A stretch of 20,684 nt of DNA, taken from positions 1 to 20,684 of the forward strand of contig CAYPXH010000027.1 in NCBI GenBank assembly GCA_964414755.1. The letters are read 5' to 3'. The stretch comes from JAEUKQ01 sp964414755 (GTDB lineage: Bacteria > Pseudomonadota > Alphaproteobacteria > JAEUKQ01). Made by a program: the position numbers and the translations under genes. The notes below the pieces were generated by a model, which saw nothing but the letters and a program-made list of their open reading frames with translations, was not told the origin of the DNA and searched no databases. Shown piece after piece: positions 1 to 6,033 of the stretch. How positions within the stretch are numbered: the first letter of the stretch is position 1; the number at the start of each line of letters is the position of its first letter.

Positions 1-4
1 ATGA

Positions 5-81
5 TGGCGGGAGTGACGGGACTCGAACCCGCGACCTACGGCGTGACAGGCCGTCGCTCTAACCAACTGAGCTACACCCCC
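5..81 (-). tRNA. tRNA-Asp (anticodon GTC)
   Basis: Decodes aspartate GAC/GAU codons. Read on the minus strand it folds as a complete cloverleaf. The 7-bp acceptor stem pairs GGGGGTG with CACTCCC (one G-U pair), with discriminator G and an encoded CCA at 7-5. The D-arm contains AGCTCAGTTGGTTAGAGC. The anticodon stem ACGGC/GCCGT closes the loop CTGTCAC, giving anticodon GTC at plus positions 45-47. The T-loop is TTCGAGT. All 77 nt are inside the window, and the transcript runs off the left edge. Confidence 0.97.
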
Positions 82-94
82 AAATAACCGTCTT

Positions 95-123
95 TGTTTA
101 CTCTGATGGCCTTGGAATGTCAA
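95..123 (-). promoter_or_regulatory. Candidate sigma-70 promoter of tRNA-Asp
   Basis: On the minus strand a perfect -35 hexamer TTGACA (123-118) is followed after 17 nt by TAAACA (100-95), a weaker -10. Initiation would fall a few nucleotides upstream of the mature tRNA 5' end at 81, the short leader expected of a tRNA gene. This is prediction from consensus matching only. Confidence 0.6.
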
Positions 124-361
124 TATGATTTAACTAATGGTAAAAAACAACTAAATTCGTTCAAAAATCAGGCAGCCAACAAATAAGCATGTTTAACCTG
201 TTTTAAAACAGAACCTTAATATCTTGCTGATAATTGTATTACCCATAGCTTAATTACAATATTGATTGAATCAACCCATGCCACCGATTATGATACATCA
301 ATTGTGATCAATATAAATGAATTGGTTGTTGCGTATTTGCACTGCTTAAATTGTGGGTTCC

Positions 362-1978
362 ATGATTAGTTTTATTACAAATTTTTTGGGTGGGGTTGGC
401 CTTTTATTGCTTGGCATGTGGCTACTCACCGAAGGGCTTAGATCGGCGGCGGGACCAAATTTGCGCAACAACCTGCACCGGTGGAGTGGTAATAACCGCC
501 AATCGCTGTTAACGGGTTTGTTACTTACAGCTGGTGTTCAGTCTTCTGGTCTTATAAGTGCCGCCACTCTTGGTTTTGTTAACGCACAATTGTTAAGCCT
601 TGAACGCGGCATTTGGATTATTTATGGCAGCAATGTTGGTACAACCCTAAGTGCATGGATAGCCGCATTGGTCGGTGTACGATTTAATATCGATGGCTTT
701 GCCTTTATTTGGATTGGTTTTGGTATGTTATTGCGCTTGTGGAAAAGCAAGGCTTGGGCACAAGGCTTTGGCATGGCAATTGCTGGTCTTGGTTGTTTCT
801 TTTTAGCACTCAATACTCTAAAAAATGGCTTCAGTACGCCGGACATAAACCTTGTTTCCTTAAGTTTTATGCGCGATAGCGGCTTTATCAGCATGTTGAT
901 TGGATTTGGCGCGGGTGTTGTTCTTACTGTTTTAATGCAATCATCAACAGCTGTAAGCATTTTACTGTTGGCTGCCGTCAGCAATCAAACCGTTTCCCTA
1001 GCATTTGCCGCCGCCGGTGTTATTGGTGCAAATATTGGCACAACATCGACCATTGTTTTGGCCTCTCTGGGCGCAACCGCCAATGCACGGCGTTTGGCAG
1101 CGGTACATGTTCTTTTTAATGTGTGCAGTGGTATTATTGCCTTGGTGCTTTTATCACCATTTTTATGGTTAACTGCACAGTTAGCTTCTTTGGTTAATGG
1201 GGTTACGGATGCGGCACTCTCGCTTGCACTTTTTAATACGTTATTTAACATTTTTGGCGTTCTTATTATGTGGCCTATGACCCGGCCGATGATAAAGTGG
1301 CTACAAGGGCGTTGGCAACATTTGCAATATGCCGATAATTACCAACGGCTTGAATATCTGGATCAACACAGCCTGGTTATCCCAACGGTTGCGCTGAAAA
1401 GCTTTTATCTAGAAATACAACGGTTGGGGCGCGATGTATTGAACGCCGCATACGATGTTTTAAAGGGTACACATCTGCAACAAGCAAAGTTACAGCAACT
1501 ACACCAACGAATCGAACTTATTCGCCAAGCTACTAATGTGCTAAACCAATCCGCACTTTCCAAGGATGTTAGTGAAAAATTACCCATTTTGCTGCGCGCC
1601 TTAATTCATTACCAAATGCTACTTGAACATTTGCAAACAGATTTGCCAAGCTTTAACGTACAATCCATACCAGCCGAATTGAATGATACTTACCAGCAAA
1701 TCAATCTATATGTTGCTGAAATTATTCGTCTTGGTCAGCAGGAAATAACCAACCAAGATTTGGCAAAAATAACCGTTGATTGGCAATCGCTGCTGGAACG
1801 CTATCAATTATTAAAGCGCAAAACGCTACAAATTACCGCCGAAGGGAATTTATCGGTTGCCAACGGCGACCAATTGCTGCGCCAGCTTGAAACACTTTAT
1901 ATTATTGCCGACCGCACCTTGCGCGCTGGCGAACGTTTATTAGCTACCAGCGACCCCATAAACAAAGCAAAACCCTAG
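362..1978 (+). CDS. Na/Pi cotransporter family protein (NptA-like, with PhoU-like C-terminus)
   Basis: Inner-membrane protein of the sodium-dependent phosphate symporter family (PF02690 type, relatives of SLC34/NptA). The first ~310 residues are strongly hydrophobic and contain the two inverted-topology repeats of the family. Each has a QSS motif (residues ~60-62 and ~193-195) followed by a G-x-N-x-G-T-T motif (GSNVGTT at ~89, GANIGTT at ~222). The first QSS is followed by G rather than the usual S/T. Residues ~330-530 are hydrophilic and helical, matching the PhoU-like tail of bacterial members. The length (538 aa) is normal. ATG at 362 was chosen; a GTG at 353 in the same frame would add three residues, and neither has a strong Shine-Dalgarno. 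Phosphate uptake is the family inference; some homologues lack demonstrated transport. It stands alone, with no pho genes beside it. A TATAAA at 312-317 is a possible -10 but lacks a good -35. Confidence 0.9.
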   Translation: MISFITNFLGGVGLLLLGMWLLTEGLRSAAGPNLRNNLHRWSGNNRQSLLTGLLLTAGVQSSGLISAATLGFVNAQLLSLERGIWIIYGSNVGTTLSAWIAALVGVRFNIDGFAFIWIGFGMLLRLWKSKAWAQGFGMAIAGLGCFFLALNTLKNGFSTPDINLVSLSFMRDSGFISMLIGFGAGVVLTVLMQSSTAVSILLLAAVSNQTVSLAFAAAGVIGANIGTTSTIVLASLGATANARRLAAVHVLFNVCSGIIALVLLSPFLWLTAQLASLVNGVTDAALSLALFNTLFNIFGVLIMWPMTRPMIKWLQGRWQHLQYADNYQRLEYLDQHSLVIPTVALKSFYLEIQRLGRDVLNAAYDVLKGTHLQQAKLQQLHQRIELIRQATNVLNQSALSKDVSEKLPILLRALIHYQMLLEHLQTDLPSFNVQSIPAELNDTYQQINLYVAEIIRLGQQEITNQDLAKITVDWQSLLERYQLLKRKTLQITAEGNLSVANGDQLLRQLETLYIIADRTLRAGERLLATSDPINKAKP

Positions 1979-2247
1979 CAATTTTCATGATTATATGCTG
2001 ATACACCTTGGTGTTAAGGTAAAGCAGGTAATACCTTGAAAGCTATTATGGCGAACAAGATTAGGCCACTTGATAGTGTTGCATATATCAATATTTACAG
2101 CTTCTATAATGTGCTTGATAGGCTGAGTACAAGTATTACTGGATTAACCACTTACTCAACTTTGCTAATGGCTACAACCATATTAAAATGGTACTGAGAA
2201 TTTCTAGAGCTAAGCCAAGAAGATCTTACGCAACCATAACGGCATTC

Positions 2248-2284
2248 CGCGTAAAAACTTCCCTTTGTTTTAAGGGAATATGCG
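2248..2284. repeat. Inverted repeat / potential hairpin
   Basis: The inner stem TTCCCTT (2259-2265) pairs with AAGGGAA (2272-2278) across a 6-nt loop. After a 5-nt one-sided bulge, the outer arms CGCGTA (2248-2253) and TATGCG (2279-2284) pair with one G-U. On the plus strand a TTTAAATT stretch follows, which is not a convincing U-tract, so I do not call a terminator. Confidence 0.6.
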
Positions 2285-2332
2285 TTTAAATTCAATTGTG
2301 GTTTACCGAGACAGCTGATCAACCTATGCTTC

Positions 2333-2360
2333 ATTGGATAAAGTCTTAACTTTATCCAGT
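2333..2360. repeat. Inverted repeat with 12-bp arms
   Basis: The arms TGGATAAAGT (2335-2344) and ACTTTATCCA (2349-2358) are perfectly complementary around a 4-nt loop CTTA. Two further pairs (one G-T) extend the stem to 12 bp. It lies about 100 bp beyond the stop of the minus-strand secreted-protein gene. Neither side carries a strict T-run, though the plus strand reads TTATTTTATTAATT about 10 nt later. It could be a weak terminator or RNA processing structure. Confidence 0.65.
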
Positions 2361-2458
2361 TTAGCCCTTATTTTATTAATTAACTATAGCTTGAATATGG
2401 TTTAATTATCCACCACATTAATACTAATACTTTCTAAATAAATTTTGACTCTAACTGC

Positions 2459-3727
2459 TTATGGCAGCTGGAAATCATATATTTTAAGATCAAGGACATC
2501 AGATAATTTTTTATCATCTTTTAGCGATAATAACTGTTGCAATTCCTGTTTTGATATTGGCTTGGTTTGTGAAAATTTTGAAAGTCCAAAAATTAAATGT
2601 CGGTTAATAGCCACCGGACTTACTATATGATATTTGTAAGACTGGCCATCTTCTTCATAACGCAGAATGTTTCCAAAATCTATCCCAGCTAAGATCGTTT
2701 TCTTCTTAATTAAAGTTCCATCCTTTTTTAACTCCCAGAATAACAGCCTTTCATATTCTTTATCTTCAACAGGCATAAGCATATTTTTATCATCTGCATG
2801 AACATATTGCTGTTGACAAAGCAGCATATACCTCTCCTCATCCCCCATCACCCAACTTGGGTAAAGACAAAATGCTCCTTCATGATCATCAGAGAATGGT
2901 TTATCAACAGCAAATTGGTATTGCCACTTTATTTTTGGACTATTTTCCTGACTGGTTAACGACTGAGGATCAATAATTGTTAACCCCAGTTGATATGGAA
3001 ATTCATAATCTTTTTTTGCGCCAATATTAAAGGCTAAGAAATCCATATACCCTTTTTTATCAATATTAAAGTACCACTCGAAATCGGGCATCTCATCAGC
3101 TGAGAAATCACGTATCGTCCATCCATAACCTCTTGTATAGTATCCTATGTAAAAATGGAAAGAAATTAGATTATCACCGGCTGTATTATTTTTCTGTGTT
3201 ATCAAAGAAACAGCCGCACTATCGTTTTCTAAGCTCCAGATATTAATCCCCTGCTCATTGTCACTTAAAAGGGTCTCACCTGATAGAAAGGGAAAATTGG
3301 AATCTTGAGACCATTCTTGTTGTCCTTGATCATTAATTTTAATCAGCATGAAGGGCAGATGATTTTCTATAGTAGATTTTTTTATCCCGTTTAAATCATA
3401 AGCTAAAATTAAGTACCCATCTTGGGTTTTGCTTATCTTGATATTTTTTCCAGAAAGACTTGGATAAGATTGAACCTCAATTTCGTATTCCCATTCTTTC
3501 TTTCCTTGGGGATTAAATTTAACAACTTTTAAAACCGGGTATTCCAAAAGCGCTATTAACGAACCATCGGCAAAGACAGTAAATATTTGAAAAGCAGGAT
3601 AATCTTCATGAAGTACTGCGTCCAAAATCACTGGAGCCACTTCATTGCCTGAACCATAATTCAAGATTTTGTGCCAAACCCTGACTTCCTCGCCTATTTT
3701 AAGTGTGCAAATTAATGCTTGCCCCAC
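2459..3727 (-). CDS. Secreted beta-propeller (PQQ-like repeat) protein, C-terminal body of a frameshifted gene
   Basis: Function unknown. The 422 residues contain spaced units of the form K-(I/F)-(N/D)-x-x-G-x-x-x-W: KFNPQGKKEW at ~70-79 and KINDQGQQEW at ~130-139. Strands such as DGYLILAYDL lie between them. This pattern is typical of secreted PQQ-like beta-propellers. The only available start is a GTG at 3727 without a Shine-Dalgarno. The frame itself is open upstream to 3796, where it overlaps the frame of the signal-peptide fragment at 3757-3957 by 40 nt. I infer that the two are one gene: restoring a single base inside the overlap gives one protein of 499 residues with a signal peptide. 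As it stands this part is probably not translated on its own, unless the shift is a sequencing error or is suppressed. The DNA is AT-rich. Specific function and partners cannot be deduced. Confidence 0.65.
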   Translation of the reverse strand: MGQALICTLKIGEEVRVWHKILNYGSGNEVAPVILDAVLHEDYPAFQIFTVFADGSLIALLEYPVLKVVKFNPQGKKEWEYEIEVQSYPSLSGKNIKISKTQDGYLILAYDLNGIKKSTIENHLPFMLIKINDQGQQEWSQDSNFPFLSGETLLSDNEQGINIWSLENDSAAVSLITQKNNTAGDNLISFHFYIGYYTRGYGWTIRDFSADEMPDFEWYFNIDKKGYMDFLAFNIGAKKDYEFPYQLGLTIIDPQSLTSQENSPKIKWQYQFAVDKPFSDDHEGAFCLYPSWVMGDEERYMLLCQQQYVHADDKNMLMPVEDKEYERLLFWELKKDGTLIKKKTILAGIDFGNILRYEEDGQSYKYHIVSPVAINRHLIFGLSKFSQTKPISKQELQQLLSLKDDKKLSDVLDLKIYDFQLP

Positions 3728-3756
3728 TACAATGGGGGTATTATCACCCTTTTTTG

Positions 3757-3957
3757 TTACGGGATCAACCTTGGAAAGGCGGCAAGTGCCAAGTTCTCAA
3801 ACTTTTCCTTAGCCAGTAATTGAAAAACTGGTTGCAATGAGAACTCTTTGAGGGTGCTTGTTTCTTGAGAATAGGCAAGTGTATATATTCCGCTCGATAA
3901 TAAAATGATAAAGCAAAATTTTATTATCCTTTGTATCAACAAAAATATCCCTTTCAT
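3757..3957 (-). CDS. N-terminal fragment (signal peptide) of the frameshifted secreted protein
   Basis: It encodes 66 residues starting MKGIFLLIQ. Basic residues are followed by a hydrophobic core (IIKFCFIILLSSGIYTLA) and then YSQE, a typical Sec signal peptide with cleavage likely after the AYS or LAYS stretch. About 40 mature residues follow before TAA at 3759-3757. A good ribosome-binding site (AGGGAG, then AAGGATG at the start) precedes the ATG at 3957. The stop is reached in a frame one base away from the 422-codon frame that continues through the same DNA. The fragment therefore looks like the true beginning of that gene. It could be a functional short exported peptide, but I consider that unlikely. 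Confidence 0.6.
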   Translation of the reverse strand: MKGIFLLIQRIIKFCFIILLSSGIYTLAYSQETSTLKEFSLQPVFQLLAKEKFENLALAAFPRLIP

Positions 3958-3986
3958 CCTTAAGTCTCCCTAAAAAGTCTTGCCAG

Positions 3987-4029
3987 AAAAAATTGTATCA
4001 TTTTATTAAAACCAAGATACAAATTTTTT
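3987..4029. repeat. Imperfect inverted repeat upstream of the secreted-protein gene (possible operator/promoter)
   Basis: The left arm AAAAAATTGTATC (3987-3999) is complementary to GATACAA-A-TTTTTT (4016-4029), apart from one extra A. The arms are separated by 16 nt. On the minus strand, TTGTAT (4022-4017) and GATACA (3999-3994) are 17 nt apart, the spacing of -35/-10 hexamers, 37 nt before the ATG at 3957. The repeat could be an operator overlapping a weak promoter or simply an AT-rich hairpin. The rest of 3958-4262 holds the rpmI promoter and leader, listed separately. Confidence 0.45.
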
Positions 4030-4133
4030 ATAAATGTGAGATGAAAATTCTTTGTTCTAAATTTTTAATACGCTTGATCAAATTATTGGCAATCGATGCA
4101 GGTTTTTGAAAAAACATTGTTTAATTTTTCTGC

Positions 4134-4161
4134 TTGTCATTTTGAATATTTCAGTTATAAA
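4134..4161 (+). promoter_or_regulatory. Sigma-70-type promoter of the rpmI-rplT operon
   Basis: TTGTCA (4134-4139) and TATAAA (4156-4161) are separated by 16 nt, each matching five of six consensus bases. Transcription would start near 4168, leaving a leader of about 95 nt before rpmI. That is long enough for the autoregulatory structures common in ribosomal-protein operons. Confidence 0.65.
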
Positions 4162-4202
4162 AGCCCAATGTCTTCGTGTTTTGGGTGGTTCAGGCGTCTT
4201 CA

Positions 4203-4218
4203 GGGCATGCCGATGCCC
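4203..4218 (+). promoter_or_regulatory. Hairpin in the rpmI leader, possible L20 autoregulation element
   Basis: GGGCAT (4203-4208) pairs with ATGCCC (4213-4218) around a GCCG loop, about 45 nt before the rpmI start. On the plus strand it is followed by an A-run, so it is not a terminator. L20 represses its own operon through leader RNA in other bacteria, but I cannot match a known leader family. The regulatory role is inference. Confidence 0.35.
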
Positions 4219-4262
4219 CCAAAAAAAGCAGTTTTGTTTATGTGTTTATGAAAGGAAGTTAA

Positions 4263-4463
4263 ATGCCCAAAATGAAAACTAAAAGTGGGGCAAAGAAGCG
4301 TTTTGCCCTAACTGGCAGTGGGAAGGTGAAAATGTATCCTTCACAACGCCGTCACCGCCAAGTAAGCCGCCCCAAGAAAATGAAGCGTCAGCATCGTGGG
4401 CCAGAAATTATGAATGTGGCCGATGAAAATTTTGTTAAACGCTATTATTTTCCAAACGGTTAG
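4263..4463 (+). CDS. rpmI: 50S ribosomal protein L35
   Basis: Small basic protein of the large ribosomal subunit, 66 residues, the usual family length. The start MPKMKTKSGAKKRF and the run RRHRQVSRPKKMKRQHRG are characteristic. A strong Shine-Dalgarno (AAGGAAG, 4252-4258) precedes the ATG. It is followed after 13 nt by rplT, the conserved partner. infC, which often precedes rpmI, is not adjacent here; a divergent secreted-protein gene lies upstream. The promoter at 4134-4161 probably drives it. Confidence 0.97.
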   Translation: MPKMKTKSGAKKRFALTGSGKVKMYPSQRRHRQVSRPKKMKRQHRGPEIMNVADENFVKRYYFPNG

Positions 4464-4476
4464 ATAGGGGGTTATT

Positions 4477-4848
4477 ATGGCTCGTGTAAAACGTGGTGTT
4501 CCTGGGCGTGCCCGCCGCAAAAAAGTTCTTGCGATGGCCGCTGGCTATCGTGGTCGTGCGTCCGAGGTTTATTCAGTCGCGCTTGAAAAAGTTGAAAAGG
4601 CTTTGCGCTATGCTTATCGTGATCGGCGCAATAAAAAACGTGATTTCCGCAGTTTGTGGATTCAACGTATTAATGCCGGTGTCCGCGCACATGGCATGAC
4701 ATATTCACAGTTTCAGCACGGTTTAAAATTATCAGGTATTAGCCTTGATCGGAAAATGTTGTCTGATTTGGCAACTCGTGAACCTGAATCTTTTAAGACA
4801 ATTGTTGAACAAGTTAAGGCAGCTATTCCTGCCAAAGCAGCTGTTTAA
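4477..4848 (+). CDS. rplT: 50S ribosomal protein L20
   Basis: rRNA-binding assembly protein of the large subunit, 123 residues. Recognised from the N-terminus MARVKRGVPGRARRKKVL and the block ALRYAYRDRRNKKRDFR. The C-terminal region has SGISLDRKMLSDLATREPESF, which matches family members throughout. AGGGGG (4466-4471) lies 5 nt before the ATG. In other bacteria L20 binds its own mRNA leader to repress rpmI-rplT. The gene is followed by a strong intrinsic terminator at 4871-4906, so most transcripts of this pair should end there. Confidence 0.97.
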   Translation: MARVKRGVPGRARRKKVLAMAAGYRGRASEVYSVALEKVEKALRYAYRDRRNKKRDFRSLWIQRINAGVRAHGMTYSQFQHGLKLSGISLDRKMLSDLATREPESFKTIVEQVKAAIPAKAAV

Positions 4849-4870
4849 AGGGTTAAACGTCGATAACCAT

Positions 4871-4906
4871 AAAAAGCTGGGCAGGAAACTTCCCAGCTTT
4901 TTTTAT
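4871..4906 (+). terminator. Intrinsic terminator between rplT and pheS
   Basis: AAAAAGCTGGG (4871-4881) pairs perfectly with CCCAGCTTTTT (4892-4902) around a 10-nt loop and continues into a T-rich tail. It begins 22 nt after the rplT stop and ends about 20 nt before the pheS start. Partial readthrough would make it an attenuator for pheST. No leader peptide is visible between rplT and the hairpin. Confidence 0.9.
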
Positions 4907-4929
4907 TTAAATATTAATTAGGCTTTATG

Positions 4930-6033
4930 ATGTCTGAAAACCATACCCTTACTGTTGAAAATATTAATCTTGTACACCAACAATCATTGCATCAATTGGC
5001 AAGCGTCAGCAGTATCGCAGAACTTGACAAGATTCGCCCAGAGTTAACCGGCAAAAAATCGCCTTTAACAACCATGCTTAAAATGCTTGGAACCCTAAAC
5101 CCCGATGAACGTAAAGCGTTGGGCGGACATCTGAACAAAGTTCGCGAAGAAATAGCAACCGCCCTGGACAAACGTGAACACACATTGCAACAACAAGCCC
5201 TTGAACAAAAATTGCAGCTGGAAAAACAAGATGTAAGTTTACCGCCAAGACCAGATATGGTTGGTAAAATTCATCCAATTACCCAAGTTATTGATGAAGT
5301 TCGACATATTTTTTCCAAAATGGGTTTTCAACTGGCAGAAGGGCCAGATATCGAACGCGAATATTATAATTTTAGCGCCCTAAATTTTCCCGATGATCAT
5401 CCTGCCCGGCAAATGCATGACACATTTTATTTGCCAACATCACAAGATAATCCCGAACTAGGAGCTGTTCTGCTACGCACCCACACGTCGCCTGTACAGA
5501 TTCATGCTATGCGACAGTCACAACCACCGCTAAGAATTCTAGCACCAGGTCGAACATATCGTTGCGATTCCGACGCCACACACAGCCCAATGTTTCATCA
5601 AGTTGAAGGTTTGGTCGTTGACCGTGATATTCATATGGGGCACTTGAAAGCATGTGTTATCGATTTCTGTCAAACCTTTTTTGGCATTCGTAATTTAAAA
5701 GTGCGGTTTAGACCCAGCTACTTTCCATTTACTGAACCATCTGCAGAAATGGACATTGGTTGTTTACGTGGCGATGGAAAACTGAAAATTGGTGAAGGTA
5801 ATGACTGGCTTGAAATCTTGGGTTGTGGTATGGTTCACCCCAATGTTTTAAAAATGGGTGGAATTGATCCTAATCAGTATCATGGCTTTGCTTTTGGTAT
5901 TGGCATCGAACGTCTGGCTATGCTTAAATATGGCATCCCTGATTTACGTGCTTTTTACGAATCTGATGCCCGTTGGCTTCAGCATTACGGCTTTTCACCC
6001 TTTGAAAAACCAAGCAGCATGATGGGGATATAA
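4930..6033 (+). CDS. pheS: Phenylalanine--tRNA ligase, alpha subunit
   Basis: Catalytic subunit of the cytoplasmic (alpha-beta)2 PheRS, which charges tRNA-Phe. A helical N-terminal ~90 residues (tRNA-binding coiled coil) precedes the class II synthetase core. Motif 2 (APGRTYRCDSDATHSPMFHQ, residues ~210-229) and motif 3 (GFAFGIGIERLAMLKYGIPD, ~318-337) are intact, as is FRPSYFPFTEPSAE. Two tandem ATGs exist. I chose 4930 because AGG at 4920-4922 is then 7 nt away; 4927 would add one Met. The 367 residues are slightly above the usual 330-360. The terminator immediately upstream leaves no room for a separate promoter in the gap, so transcription comes from readthrough or from a promoter inside rplT. 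The stop codon abuts the pheT ATG. Confidence 0.97.
   Translation: MSENHTLTVENINLVHQQSLHQLASVSSIAELDKIRPELTGKKSPLTTMLKMLGTLNPDERKALGGHLNKVREEIATALDKREHTLQQQALEQKLQLEKQDVSLPPRPDMVGKIHPITQVIDEVRHIFSKMGFQLAEGPDIEREYYNFSALNFPDDHPARQMHDTFYLPTSQDNPELGAVLLRTHTSPVQIHAMRQSQPPLRILAPGRTYRCDSDATHSPMFHQVEGLVVDRDIHMGHLKACVIDFCQTFFGIRNLKVRFRPSYFPFTEPSAEMDIGCLRGDGKLKIGEGNDWLEILGCGMVHPNVLKMGGIDPNQYHGFAFGIGIERLAMLKYGIPDLRAFYESDARWLQHYGFSPFEKPSSMMGI

Larger units (their letters stand above)
1979..2458. other. Gene-free stretch of 480 bp with two inverted repeats
   Basis: Very AT-rich, between the Na/Pi gene and the convergent secreted-protein gene. I see no tRNA, no recognisable protein remnant and no long open frame with coding character. 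A 60-codon minus-strand frame (2334-2152) has no homology that I recognise. The only evident structure is two hairpin-forming repeats, listed separately at 2248-2284 and 2333-2360. Neither is followed by a clean T-tract on either strand. It could be decayed coding DNA, a small structured RNA or a pair of weak terminators for the convergent genes. Confidence 0.6.

Noticed and set aside
2152..2334. 60-codon minus-strand open frame in the gene-free stretch
   Set aside because: No recognisable domain, no Shine-Dalgarno, and the region is dominated by inverted repeats. I could not link it to a transposase.
2445..2630. 61-codon plus-strand open frame
   Set aside because: Antisense to the 3' end of the secreted-protein gene, with no homology or start signal.
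3757..3796. Programmed -1 ribosomal frameshifting joining the two frames of the secreted protein
   Set aside because: The overlap contains no X-XXY-YYZ slippery heptamer in the upstream frame, and the A6 run lies after the upstream stop codon.
4203..4220. Terminator in front of rpmI
   Set aside because: The hairpin is followed by A residues on the plus strand, not T residues. Read on the minus strand, the T-run precedes the stem.
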